Below are positions 1-6,421 of a stretch of DNA of 13,033 nt, one piece after another. The stretch is taken from the NCBI GenBank assembly GCA_027490875.1, contig JAIXXE010000044.1, positions 1 through 13,033 of the forward strand. The letters run 5' to 3'. A program made the translations under genes and the position numbers. Every line of letters starts with the position of its first letter. Position 1 is the first letter of the stretch. Under the pieces are notes generated by a model that saw nothing but the letters and a program-made list of their open reading frames with translations, was not told the origin of the DNA and ran no database searches. This DNA is from Alphaproteobacteria bacterium (lineage in GTDB: Bacteria; Pseudomonadota; Alphaproteobacteria; UBA2136; UBA6156).

Positions 1-1
1 C

Positions 2-940
2 TTAAGTCTTCAGGCCAGCCAGCGGGCCTATTACTTTGTGGTTGACCATCACGCCATTACCGTACGGCAAGACCCAGCCGAACTCCGCGCCAACACCCAC
101 AGCGTGGCGGCCTGGTACTTGGCCGCTGGCCTCAACCCCGAACAGGCCACGCTGTTTGTGCAAAGCCACGTGCGTGAGCATGTGGAGTTGGGCTGGATTC
201 TAAGCACCTTCACGCAGGTTGGAGAGCTGGAACGCATGACCCAGTTTAAAGATAAATCAGCCCAGCATGAAGGGCAGGAAACGGGGATTAACGTCGGCCT
301 GTTTACCTATCCCGTGCTGCAAACAGCCGATATTTTGCTTTACAACGCCACCGAGGTGCCCGTGGGCGACGACCAAAAGCAGCACGTAGAGCTGTGCCGC
401 GATGTGGCGCTGCGCTTTAACAATGCCTACGGCAAGCCGGTGTTTACGGTACCCAAGCATACCATCCCACCTTACGGGGCCCGCGTGCGCGACCTACAAG
501 ACCCTAGCAAAAAAATGAGCAAGTCGCGCCCAGGGCTTGGGTGTGTGTTGCTGACCGACAGTGCCGAAGAGGTTGAAAAAAAGTTCAAGCGCGCGGTTAC
601 CGACAGCGACAGTGGCCCCACCGCCATTCGCTACGACCCAACCAGCAAACCCGGCGTAGCGAACCTGCTGGAAATTATTGCGGGCTGCACCAACAGTACC
701 CCCGCAGCCGTGGCGGCAAGCTTGGCGGGGGAGAGCTACGGCACCCTCAAGGCCGAGGCTGCAGCCGCAGTCAAAGGCGTACTGGTGCCGCTTCAAGCAG
801 CCCACGCTGCGTGGTTAAATAACCCTGCCAAGCTCAATGCCGTGCTAAATGCTGGCGCTGCGCGTGCTACGCCCGTGGCGGCTGCCACCTTGGCACGCGT
901 TAAAGATGTGATGGGCTATTTACCCACGGCAACAGTTTAA
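2..940 (+). CDS. trpS: Tryptophanyl-tRNA synthetase, 5'-truncated by window edge
   Basis: Class I aminoacyl-tRNA synthetase that charges tRNA-Trp with tryptophan using ATP in the cytoplasm. The reading frame is open from base 2 and gives about 312 residues; a GTG at 38 is internal, because in-frame residues before it (ending AYYFVV) continue the family pattern into VVDHHAITV, the usual 'DLHAIT' region of bacterial TrpRS. The KMSKS signature is intact at bases 512-526 (context DPSKKMSKS). Bacterial TrpRS is roughly 330-350 residues, so only about the first 30-40, including the HIGH-like motif, lie upstream of the window. The C-terminus is complete at a TAA stop. It is a housekeeping gene and suggests that the adjoining segment is chromosomal. 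In many alphaproteobacteria trpS follows murJ/mviN, which could be checked upstream. Identification is firm. Confidence 0.95.
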   Translation, partial: LSLQASQRAYYFVVDHHAITVRQDPAELRANTHSVAAWYLAAGLNPEQATLFVQSHVREHVELGWILSTFTQVGELERMTQFKDKSAQHEGQETGINVGLFTYPVLQTADILLYNATEVPVGDDQKQHVELCRDVALRFNNAYGKPVFTVPKHTIPPYGARVRDLQDPSKKMSKSRPGLGCVLLTDSAEEVEKKFKRAVTDSDSGPTAIRYDPTSKPGVANLLEIIAGCTNSTPAAVAASLAGESYGTLKAEAAAAVKGVLVPLQAAHAAWLNNPAKLNAVLNAGAARATPVAAATLARVKDVMGYLPTATV

Positions 941-954
941 GTAGGGTTTACTTC

Positions 955-1851
955 ATGAACATTACCACGCGCCGCTGGGCCACTCTTTCCTGTATCAAGC
1001 TAATCTTTCTAAGCCTGGCGGGCGTTGCGATGGCAACCAGCCCCGAGCAGGAAATTGGCACCACCTACAGCAAACCCGAACGCCCCTTGTGGGAAGTAGG
1101 TATTGGGGCACTGGGCGCCCATGCGGCCGACTACCCCGGCGCGGCGCAGTCCTCATTCAAAGCTTTGGCCGTGCCGTTCGTCATCTATCGGGGTGACTTT
1201 TTCCGGCTTGGTGATGGCGGCGGAGCCCGTGGGGTATTCGTGGATAACGACCGTTGGGAGTTTGATGTCTCTGCCGATGCCAGCTTTGACGCCGACAGCG
1301 AAGATAACAACGCGCGACGCGGAATGCCCGACCTCGATTTTTTGGCCGAAGTTGGCCCGCAGCTCAAGTATAAGTTCCTCAACACACCCACCCAAAGTAT
1401 GGAACTTCGTCTACCCGTTCGCGCCGTTTATAGCATAGGCGACGGTGCCGAAATCCGTGGTCAGGGCTACACCATTGCGCCACGGCTTGCTGTGCGCCAA
1501 AGCGGGCTTAAGGCCCCCTTGTTGGCCACCCCGGTCACGGTGTTTGGGTCGGTTGGGCCAACCTTTGCCAGCCGTGAGTTGCAGAGCTACTTCTATGACG
1601 TCGCCCCTCGTTTTGCGAATGCGAACCGCAAGGCTTACCGTGCCGATGGCGGCTACTTAGGAACTGAAGCCACCTTGGGGGCTTCCAGCAACCTCACGCC
1701 ACGCTTACGCGCCTTTGTGGGTGGCACCATTGGTTACTTTGGGGGGAGCGCCAACAGCAGCAGCCCACTGCACCGCAAGGATGTAAACACCGGCGTAGCC
1801 CTAGGCCTGGCCTGGAGCCTGTACCAAAGCGAGGCCAAAGCAGGGCGCTAG
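955..1851 (+). CDS. MipA/OmpV family outer membrane protein
   Basis: Predicted outer membrane beta-barrel of the MipA/OmpV family, whose members include MltA-interacting scaffold proteins and porin-like proteins. Residues 1-27 form a signal peptide (positive n-region ITTRR, hydrophobic core, ending VAMA). The mature start shows the family hallmark WEVGIGALGAHAADYPG followed by a VPFVIYRGDFFRLGDGG segment, and then alternating beta-strand-like stretches up to a last strand GVALGLAWSLY. Length (298 residues) is normal or slightly long for the family. The chain ends seven residues after that last aromatic (QSEAKAGR), whereas many barrels end on an aromatic residue. The ATG lies 14 bp after the trpS stop, with a weak AGGG at 943-946, so the two genes may be co-transcribed. 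Whether it scaffolds murein enzymes here is unknown; the transglycosylase further downstream is only suggestive. Confidence 0.85.
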   Translation: MNITTRRWATLSCIKLIFLSLAGVAMATSPEQEIGTTYSKPERPLWEVGIGALGAHAADYPGAAQSSFKALAVPFVIYRGDFFRLGDGGGARGVFVDNDRWEFDVSADASFDADSEDNNARRGMPDLDFLAEVGPQLKYKFLNTPTQSMELRLPVRAVYSIGDGAEIRGQGYTIAPRLAVRQSGLKAPLLATPVTVFGSVGPTFASRELQSYFYDVAPRFANANRKAYRADGGYLGTEATLGASSNLTPRLRAFVGGTIGYFGGSANSSSPLHRKDVNTGVALGLAWSLYQSEAKAGR

Positions 1852-1917
1852 GCGCTAAGAGTGCGCATTCTGTAAGTGTTAAGGCTTGCCAGCTGGCCGT
1901 TAAAGGCCTAAGGCTGC

Positions 1918-2943
1918 GTGACAAATAATAAACCCATTTTAAAACCTATGGCCCCGCTCCGCTTTGACCTCGCCCTGCTAAAACGCGCCGAGCGTTGGAT
2001 TCTGGCGCTGGTTGGGCTTACGGTGTTGGCGATGCTGGTGGGCACAGTGCTCACCACCAAGCAGAGCCTGATAGACCACCTGTATAACTTCCCCTACGGC
2101 GCTGTGTGGTGGCTCTTTGTGGCGACGTTGGTGGAAAGCCTGCTGCGCTTCTGGCGCTACCATACCGCAGGCAATGCCTTGGGCCTGCGGGTGCCGTTCT
2201 GGCGCATGATGTACTACTATACGGTAGGCTATGCGCTGCTGCCCACGCCGGGCAAGGTGGGGACTGCCATCCGGCTATGGCTGCTTAAAATTAACCACCA
2301 GCTGCCCTATACCCGCACCGCCCCGTTGCTGGCGATGGATTTGATCTCCGACAGCATTGCGCTGTGCGCCTTGGCGGCCATTGGCCTCGCGATTGTAGGG
2401 AACCCGCTCTTGCAAGGCTTAGGCTGGCTGGTGGGGTTGGCCTTGGTGGTGGGGGTGGTTGCCACCCTGCTGGCGCCGCAGATGTTGTTTAGATTGGTCG
2501 GAATGCTCTATGCGCTGGGCGGGCATAAAAAAGCGCGGTTTTTTGCACGGTTACGGCAGCTCATCAGGCACTCCAGCCGCGTGCTGGGCTGGCGCGTGCT
2601 CTGCCTTACCACAGCCCAGAGCTTTGTGGGTTGGGCCTTGGTGGGGTTGGCGGTGGGGCATTTGGTCAGCGGGCTTGGTACCCCGCTCAATATGGCCGGC
2701 GGCACGGTCGTGATTAGCCTTGGCACCATGGGCGGCTTTTTAAGCATGATGCCGGCCGGAGTGGGCGGCGCGGAAGCGGCGATGGGGTTCTTGCTTAGTA
2801 CCATGGGGGCACCTTTAACCACGGTGGTGCTGGCTGTAGCGATTATTCGCTTGATTGTTCTGTGGCTTACGGTGCTGATAGGGTTAGGGCTATTACCCTT
2901 TGCCCTGCGGGGTGGGTCGCAGACCGCCCAAGAGCCCCGATAA
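1918..2943 (+). CDS. Flippase-like integral membrane protein (LPG synthase TM-region family)
   Basis: Polytopic inner membrane protein of the lysylphosphatidylglycerol synthase TM / YbhN-AglD superfamily (known as UPF0104). About eight hydrophobic segments can be seen. Two family landmarks are present: LLPTPGKVGTAIRLWLL (about residues 107-123), corresponding to the usual 'P-x-x-x-G-E' substrate-side loop, and MMPAGVGGAEAAMG (277-290), corresponding to 'GPGGLGxxE', followed by a final helix pair containing IIRLIVLW. There is no C-terminal aminoacyl transferase domain, so it is the short flippase-like form and not full MprF. The start is taken as GTG 1918 with a weak AAGG 4 bp upstream; an ATG at 1948 is an alternative that removes ten residues and keeps the whole membrane core. 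Likely substrates in the family are lipid-linked molecules; the actual substrate cannot be told here. It probably belongs to the host and not to the secretion module. Confidence 0.8.
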   Translation: MTNNKPILKPMAPLRFDLALLKRAERWILALVGLTVLAMLVGTVLTTKQSLIDHLYNFPYGAVWWLFVATLVESLLRFWRYHTAGNALGLRVPFWRMMYYYTVGYALLPTPGKVGTAIRLWLLKINHQLPYTRTAPLLAMDLISDSIALCALAAIGLAIVGNPLLQGLGWLVGLALVVGVVATLLAPQMLFRLVGMLYALGGHKKARFFARLRQLIRHSSRVLGWRVLCLTTAQSFVGWALVGLAVGHLVSGLGTPLNMAGGTVVISLGTMGGFLSMMPAGVGGAEAAMGFLLSTMGAPLTTVVLAVAIIRLIVLWLTVLIGLGLLPFALRGGSQTAQEPR

Positions 2944-2944
2944 G

Positions 2945-2958
2945 GGCCCTTAAGGGCC
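2945..2958. repeat. 14-bp perfect palindrome
   Basis: GGCCCTTAAGGGCC is a perfect palindrome directly after the stop of the flippase-like gene. The unit AAGGGCC also occurs as a direct repeat at 2942-2948 and 2952-2958. With no loop it cannot be a classical terminator hairpin by itself. It could be a protein-binding site at the border between the host genes and the pilin operon. Its function is not established. Confidence 0.45.
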
Positions 2959-3018
2959 TTACCGGCAGCAAAAAGTGCCTTTTAAGCAACACCCAAACCC
3001 TCCGAGGGCTCCCCCCTC

Positions 3019-3046
3019 TTGCAAAATCTAACATTCACCCCATAAT
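3019..3046 (+). promoter_or_regulatory. Putative sigma-70-type promoter of the pilin operon
   Basis: A -35-like TTGCAA (3019-3024) is separated by 16 bp from a -10-like CATAAT (3041-3046), in an AT-rich island within otherwise GC-rich DNA. Transcription would start near 3053, leaving a short leader containing the Shine-Dalgarno site. A small inverted repeat CCCT-ccg-AGGG (2998-3008) sits just upstream. The position fits the first promoter of the tra-like operon. Predicted by eye only. Confidence 0.5.
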
Positions 3047-3058
3047 AAATACATAAAC

Positions 3059-3064
3059 AAGGAG
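3059..3064 (+). promoter_or_regulatory. Strong Shine-Dalgarno site of first pilin gene
   Basis: AAGGAG lies 7 bp before the ATG at 3072. It is the only near-consensus, well-spaced ribosome binding site I can find in the window; most other starts have weak or no such motif. This fits the high expression needed for a major pilin subunit. Confidence 0.8.
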
Positions 3065-3071
3065 TTTTCGT

Positions 3072-3440
3072 ATGCGTGTTTCTTTCTCCCGTCAGGCATT
3101 CTTTGCTCTGGCAACCGTTATGGTGATGTTGGGGATGCTGGCCGACCCAGCTTTGGCACAGAATTCCACAGTTGCAGGGGCCGGTGGTAACCTGCGCGCA
3201 ACCCTTGAGGGGCTGATTGTTGGGAACGTTGGTCTGTTCATCGGGTTGGGTATTGTGGTGTTGGGCCTATGGACTTGGATTATCAAGCAGGAAACCGGTG
3301 CCGGGATTACCATGATTATCGGGGGTGTCGTGATTACCTTGGCCCCAGGCCTGTTTAACGGGATTCGCGAATTCATGGGTCAAGCGATTCAAGGCTTTGG
3401 TGGTAACACCCAGAGCGTATCCGGCGGTAGCCGCTTCTAA
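3072..3440 (+). CDS. VirB2/TraA-like pilin, first copy
   Basis: Small pilin-type subunit of a type IV secretion system. It has a 29-residue signal peptide ending PALA, then a mature chain of about 93 residues with two hydrophobic helices (about 48-71 and 78-97) separated by a short polar loop KQETG, and a Gly/Ser-rich tail. That is the VirB2/TraA layout: both termini periplasmic, a loop on the cytoplasmic side, and insertion in the inner membrane before assembly into the pilus. The motif series ETGxGIT...G..IT.APG.FNG.R recurs in the next gene. The start follows a strong AAGGAG site and a promoter-like element. The TraL-E-K-like genes downstream support the assignment. VirB2 proteins diverge strongly, so the call rests on topology and context more than on residue identity. 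Confidence 0.8.
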   Translation: MRVSFSRQAFFALATVMVMLGMLADPALAQNSTVAGAGGNLRATLEGLIVGNVGLFIGLGIVVLGLWTWIIKQETGAGITMIIGGVVITLAPGLFNGIREFMGQAIQGFGGNTQSVSGGSRF

Positions 3441-3445
3441 CCCCG

Positions 3446-3757
3446 ATGCGTCAAACGTCGACTTGGCTGGCGCTCCTGGTGGGCGCCAGTTTGTTTATCG
3501 CGGGGACTGCCGCCGCACAGGCTGTAGGCGGGGCCGAGCTGAGGCTACTGGAAATCTTCCTCACCCGCTGGATTGGCATTACCATTGGCCTTGGGGTGGC
3601 CGTGTACGGCATTTTCAAGTTCTCACAAAGCGAAACCGGCTTTGGCATTACCTTGGTTTTGGTTGGCGCCGCCATAACCTTTGCCCCCGGTATTTTTAAC
3701 GGATTCCGCATGGTGGTTGAACCCATGGCCAAAGCGCTGAGCGGTCGCCCGAATTAA
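3446..3757 (+). CDS. VirB2/TraA-like pilin, second copy
   Basis: Second small pilin-like protein (103 residues), five bases after the first. A signal peptide of about 25 residues ends TAAAQA; two hydrophobic helices follow (about 42-59 and 66-88) around the loop QSETG. It shares with its neighbour the pattern IGLG...G......ETGxGIT...G..IT.APG.FNG.R, so the two arose by tandem duplication, but the rest differs considerably, meaning an old duplication or selection for different roles (for example major and minor subunit). It lacks the Gly/Ser-rich tail of the first copy. No clear Shine-Dalgarno motif precedes the ATG, so it is probably translated by coupling to the first pilin gene and at lower yield. 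The topology call is secure; the division of labour is inference. Confidence 0.78.
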   Translation: MRQTSTWLALLVGASLFIAGTAAAQAVGGAELRLLEIFLTRWIGITIGLGVAVYGIFKFSQSETGFGITLVLVGAAITFAPGIFNGFRMVVEPMAKALSGRPN

Positions 3758-3803
3758 AGCCTTCCCGCTTGACGATTAAGGTTTATTGCGAAAGCATCAT
3801 GTC

Positions 3804-4070
3804 ATGCAACTACGCCCGGTTCCCCGCAACATCGACCGCCCCAACCGGACGCCCGAGTTTGTGATGACCTACCTGACTGTGCACTTTGTGGTGCTCTTTT
3901 TCACCCAGAAGGCTCTCATCGCTATCATTTTGGGCATGCTTTCGGTGTACCTGATGTACAAGGTGACGCTGGATAAACCCGAAGGGTTGGCCCTGCGCCT
4001 GATTTACCGCAAAATCCCGCTGGGTAAAATGCGCCCTAGCCCTGCCGTCTGTAAACGGCTTGAAGTTTAG
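3804..4070 (+). CDS. traL: TraL-like (VirB3-type) T4SS inner membrane protein
   Basis: Small inner membrane component of an F-type type IV secretion system, analogous to VirB3, which works with the assembly ATPase and pilin. The 88-residue chain begins with a basic/proline-rich stretch (RPVPRNIDRPNRTPEF) that matches the 'iPRyld.Pp' start of TraL proteins, followed by one or two membrane helices (about 20-56), then LIYRKIPLGKMRPSPAVCKR, which resembles the 'YW.iP...K..PS..R' end of the family. The ATG at 3804 is chosen because it begins just before this conserved start; an in-frame TTG at 3786 with AAGG 4 bp upstream would add six residues. Its place between the pilins and traE is exactly the F order. 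Confidence 0.75.
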   Translation: MQLRPVPRNIDRPNRTPEFVMTYLTVHFVVLFFTQKALIAIILGMLSVYLMYKVTLDKPEGLALRLIYRKIPLGKMRPSPAVCKRLEV

Positions 4071-4086
4071 GCAAATCTGAATCGCG

Positions 4087-4108
4087 AGGGCCTTCCCAAA
4101 GAGGCCCT
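4087..4108 (+). other. Intercistronic hairpin between traL and traE
   Basis: AGGGCC (4087-4092) and GGCCCT (4103-4108) can form a 6-bp GC-rich stem with a 10-base loop. No T-run follows, so it is unlikely to be an intrinsic terminator. It may be an mRNA stability or processing element that sets pilin/TraL levels apart from those of the downstream genes. Confidence 0.4.
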
Positions 4109-4127
4109 AAGATGGCTACATTAGCCC

Positions 4128-4841
4128 ATGGCTTCTGCTCCCGACTTCGTTGCCCGTGCTGGTGCGTATATCGACCGCGCGCATCGCGTGGCGGGGTTTT
4201 TGCTCATCTGCACCGTCACACTTAGCATCTTAAGCTATTGCCAATGGCAGACCAATGCCAACCTGAACCAGCAGCTCCAGGAGTTCACCCTGCGTCAGCC
4301 CGTGATTGTGGTGCCCGGTGCCGTACCCGGAAAATACGACCCCACCGAAGACCGTCAGTTGGTGATGATTTTTACCGATTTTATCACGCAAGCCTTTAAC
4401 ACCTTTACCCCTATAACTCTGGCGCAGCAGATTCAAACAATCCAACCGTTTCTGGCCCCTGGGCTGTTGGTTGATAGCCAGCCATACTTTGAAAAGAAAC
4501 TCGCCGACGCCACCAGCGTCAAGCGCAGCAGTCTTTTCATTCCCGACCGCAACACGCTGACCATCCGCGGCTATCAGGAAAATGGCTTGGAACTTCGCGA
4601 TGTATCGGTCTCTGGCATATTAAAAAATATGGCGGCTGGAACGTTGGCCGAAGACGTACCGCTGCAAATCACCATGACGTTCCGCAAGACCATCATCAAC
4701 CCCACCATCAACCCTTACGGCTTTGAGCTGCTGCGCTACCACGAAAAGCCCATCCTTACCCCTGAGGAAGAAGCCCGTATCGACACCAGCGGGCCAACAC
4801 CCGTCAGCCAACCAGCCCCCATGCAACAACAAGGATTGTAA
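4128..4841 (+). CDS. traE: TraE-like (VirB8-type) T4SS protein
   Basis: Bitopic inner membrane protein of the F-type secretion channel. A short cytoplasmic N-terminus is followed by one membrane helix (about residues 22-38, VAGFLLICTVTLSILS) and a periplasmic domain. The segment with DFITQAFNTFTPITL and a later 'FRKTIINPTINPYGFEL' region follows the TraE pattern of a periplasmic fold with an N-terminal anchor, comparable to VirB8. At 237 residues it is somewhat longer than F TraE (about 190) owing to a proline/glutamine-rich tail (VSQPAPMQQQ). An ATG at 4112 is in another frame. The start has no strong ribosome binding site. Six bases separate its stop from the next ATG, so it is co-transcribed with the TraK-like gene. 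The call rests on topology and the A-L-E-K gene order. Confidence 0.75.
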   Translation: MASAPDFVARAGAYIDRAHRVAGFLLICTVTLSILSYCQWQTNANLNQQLQEFTLRQPVIVVPGAVPGKYDPTEDRQLVMIFTDFITQAFNTFTPITLAQQIQTIQPFLAPGLLVDSQPYFEKKLADATSVKRSSLFIPDRNTLTIRGYQENGLELRDVSVSGILKNMAAGTLAEDVPLQITMTFRKTIINPTINPYGFELLRYHEKPILTPEEEARIDTSGPTPVSQPAPMQQQGL

Positions 4842-4846
4842 CACCC

Positions 4847-5563
4847 ATGCGCGTGCTGTTGCTTGCTCTGGTTGGTTTGATTGGCTTGGCGGCCTTGGCA
4901 CAGGCCGACACCGTGGTGTGGCGTGGGCCCACCAAGCCACTCACGCTTGGCCTAAGCCAAGATGACGTGGCGCATATCGAGTTCCCCGAGCCGATTGTGA
5001 ATGTATCGCTGGAAAATCCAGACTACGTGGATGCCTTGGTGGTGGAAGGCTACAACAACCGCGCTTTCCGGATGCGTAGCCTCTTGCCTAAAATGGCCAC
5101 CCGCATGTTCCTGACCGGCGCCAGCGGCAACACGTATATCGCCATCCTTACCACCGATATCCCCTACCGCAGCTATATGCAAATTGTGAACGGGTTGGAA
5201 ATTGACAACCTGGCCCGCAAGGCCAGCAGCGGCTTTACGCCCATGGATTTGGTACGCTCGATGGCGCTGGACCAAGACGTACCCGGAATAACGCGCGAAA
5301 CCTATGTGGTGCCCAACTGGTTTCGGGGCAGCAGCATGAGCTTTGACCTCGCCGAAGTCTGGCAGAACCCCAAACTGACAGGTCTGGTGGTGCATGTCCG
5401 CAACGAATCGGGCACTCCGCAGGAGGTGAACCTGCCTGCCATCACCATCCCCCAGACCAACGAGTGGGGCGAATTGCGACATGCCAGCATGGAAAACCTC
5501 CGCTTAAACCCAGCCGGAGCCCCCAACGACAAGGGTATCTTGTTCTTGGTTTTTGAACGCTAG
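4847..5563 (+). CDS. traK: TraK-like (VirB9-type) secretin-like T4SS protein
   Basis: Periplasmic/outer membrane-associated component of the F-type core complex, which in F binds TraV and TraB. It has a signal peptide (MRVLLLALVGLIGLAALAQA), then a beta-rich 218-residue mature region; its first part (FPEPIVNVSLENPDYVDALVV) resembles the 'f...i..i.v.d....' N-terminal domain of TraK/secretin-like proteins. The length, 238 residues, is normal for TraK. An AAGGA motif at 4831-4835, inside the end of the upstream gene, lies 11 bp before the ATG. It is the last gene of the recognisable A-L-E-K block; the expected traB (VirB10-like) partner does not follow and would have to be elsewhere for a working core complex. 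Confidence 0.72.
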   Translation: MRVLLLALVGLIGLAALAQADTVVWRGPTKPLTLGLSQDDVAHIEFPEPIVNVSLENPDYVDALVVEGYNNRAFRMRSLLPKMATRMFLTGASGNTYIAILTTDIPYRSYMQIVNGLEIDNLARKASSGFTPMDLVRSMALDQDVPGITRETYVVPNWFRGSSMSFDLAEVWQNPKLTGLVVHVRNESGTPQEVNLPAITIPQTNEWGELRHASMENLRLNPAGAPNDKGILFLVFER

Positions 5564-5584
5564 GCCGTGTGCCTTGCGGAAGGC

Positions 5585-5616
5585 TTGGCAAAATGGCTCG
5601 TGTCGGCGTATATAAT
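5585..5616 (+). promoter_or_regulatory. Putative promoter giving a leaderless transglycosylase mRNA
   Basis: A perfect TATAAT (5611-5616) ends five bases before the ATG at 5622. A TTGGCA (5585-5590) lies 20 bp upstream of it, or 18 bp from the overlapping TATATA (5609-5614). Initiation the usual 6-7 bases downstream of the -10 would fall on or beside the start codon, so the transcript would be leaderless, consistent with the lack of any Shine-Dalgarno motif. A short inverted repeat GCCTT-gcgg-AAGGC (5571-5584) precedes it. The spacing is not ideal. Confidence 0.45.
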
Positions 5617-5621
5617 AAACT

Positions 5622-6395
5622 ATGAACCCCCGGTGGGCCGCGCTGCTTACAACCTTGCTGATGGCAACGGCGTGGGGCATTGTTGCACCGGCCGCCGATG
5701 ATTATAGCCGCGACCCCTTCGACCCCGTCGTTGCCCGCGATGCCTGGCTGATGATCAGTGCAGCCGAACGTCAGTACGAGATACCGCGCGGGCTCTTGCA
5801 TGCCATCAGCTTGGTAGAAACCGGGCAAGGCCTGCGTGGCTGGATGCTGCCATGGCCCTACACGGTAGGGATTAATGGCACGGGGCGGCAAGACTTCCGG
5901 CAAGGGCCCGAGGCGCTGCGGCAGCTGGAACGTTGGCGCGCCTTAGGCTTTGTACGCTTTAACCTGAATCTGAACGGCCGCAGCTTCAGCAACATTAAAA
6001 TGCCGGAAGCTACCGCCAAACTGAGTGCCCTTGGCGCAACGCAGGCGTTTATTACCGTAGAAGGTCGTAATTTTGCCCGCCGCTTTGCCGATGCCGCCGC
6101 CACCGAGCGCTTCTTGCAAAACCTGTTTGCCCGTGGCTACCGCAACGTGGATGTGGGCATGATGCAGATTAACTGGAAGGTTCATGGCAGCCGCTTCCGT
6201 AGTGTGGCCGAGGTGCTCGACCCCACCGCCAACCTGCGATACGCGGTTACCTACCTGCTCAATCATCGGCAAACGCGCGACTGGTGGGGCAGTGTTGGCC
6301 GCTACCACAGCGGGACGCCAGTCTACGCCAACCGGTATGTCCGGAATGTCTACAGCATGTATATGCGCATTCACCGCGCCAACAACAACGCCTAA
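5622..6395 (+). CDS. Periplasmic lytic transglycosylase (SLT-like), T4SS-associated
   Basis: Peptidoglycan-cleaving lytic transglycosylase, exported to the periplasm by an N-terminal signal peptide (about residues 1-25, ending VAPAA). Motifs in order: LLHAISLVETGQG with the probable catalytic Glu66; WPYTVGINGTG (78-88); DVGMMQIN (177-184); an NLRYAVTYLL helix (204-213); VGRYHSGTP (225-233) and YVRNV (239-243). This matches the goose-type/SLT fold subgroup with 'WPWT...G', 'DVGCMQVN' and 'GRYHS' blocks. The stretch between the catalytic Glu and the MQIN motif is about 110 residues, apparently because of extra sequence (FNLNLNGRSFSNIKMPEATA). Following the TraK-like gene suggests a VirB1/Orf169-like role in opening the cell wall for the secretion apparatus. 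Its own promoter and possible leaderless start suggest expression apart from the operon. Confidence 0.85.
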   Translation: MNPRWAALLTTLLMATAWGIVAPAADDYSRDPFDPVVARDAWLMISAAERQYEIPRGLLHAISLVETGQGLRGWMLPWPYTVGINGTGRQDFRQGPEALRQLERWRALGFVRFNLNLNGRSFSNIKMPEATAKLSALGATQAFITVEGRNFARRFADAAATERFLQNLFARGYRNVDVGMMQINWKVHGSRFRSVAEVLDPTANLRYAVTYLLNHRQTRDWWGSVGRYHSGTPVYANRYVRNVYSMYMRIHRANNNA

Positions 6396-6421
6396 GCCGC
6401 CACAAAACCCTCCTTCCAGCT

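Noticed and set aside
2971..2983. Intrinsic terminator after the flippase-like gene (AAAAG-tgc-CTTTT)
   Set aside because: The stem is only five mostly A-T pairs with a three-base loop; too weak to call a terminator.
2862..3056. 64-codon + strand frame over the end of the flippase-like gene and the gap
   Set aside because: It runs out of frame through the membrane protein's last helix and across the promoter region; no ribosome binding site or family features.
4952..5482. 176-codon - strand frame opposite the TraK-like gene
   Set aside because: It is antisense shadow; the + strand product has a signal peptide, the right length and the right operon position.
6284..6421. N-terminal extension of the helicase-like gene
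   Set aside because: It would overlap the transglycosylase gene by 112 bp; the ATG at 6422 begins just before the Q-motif-like region and Walker A.
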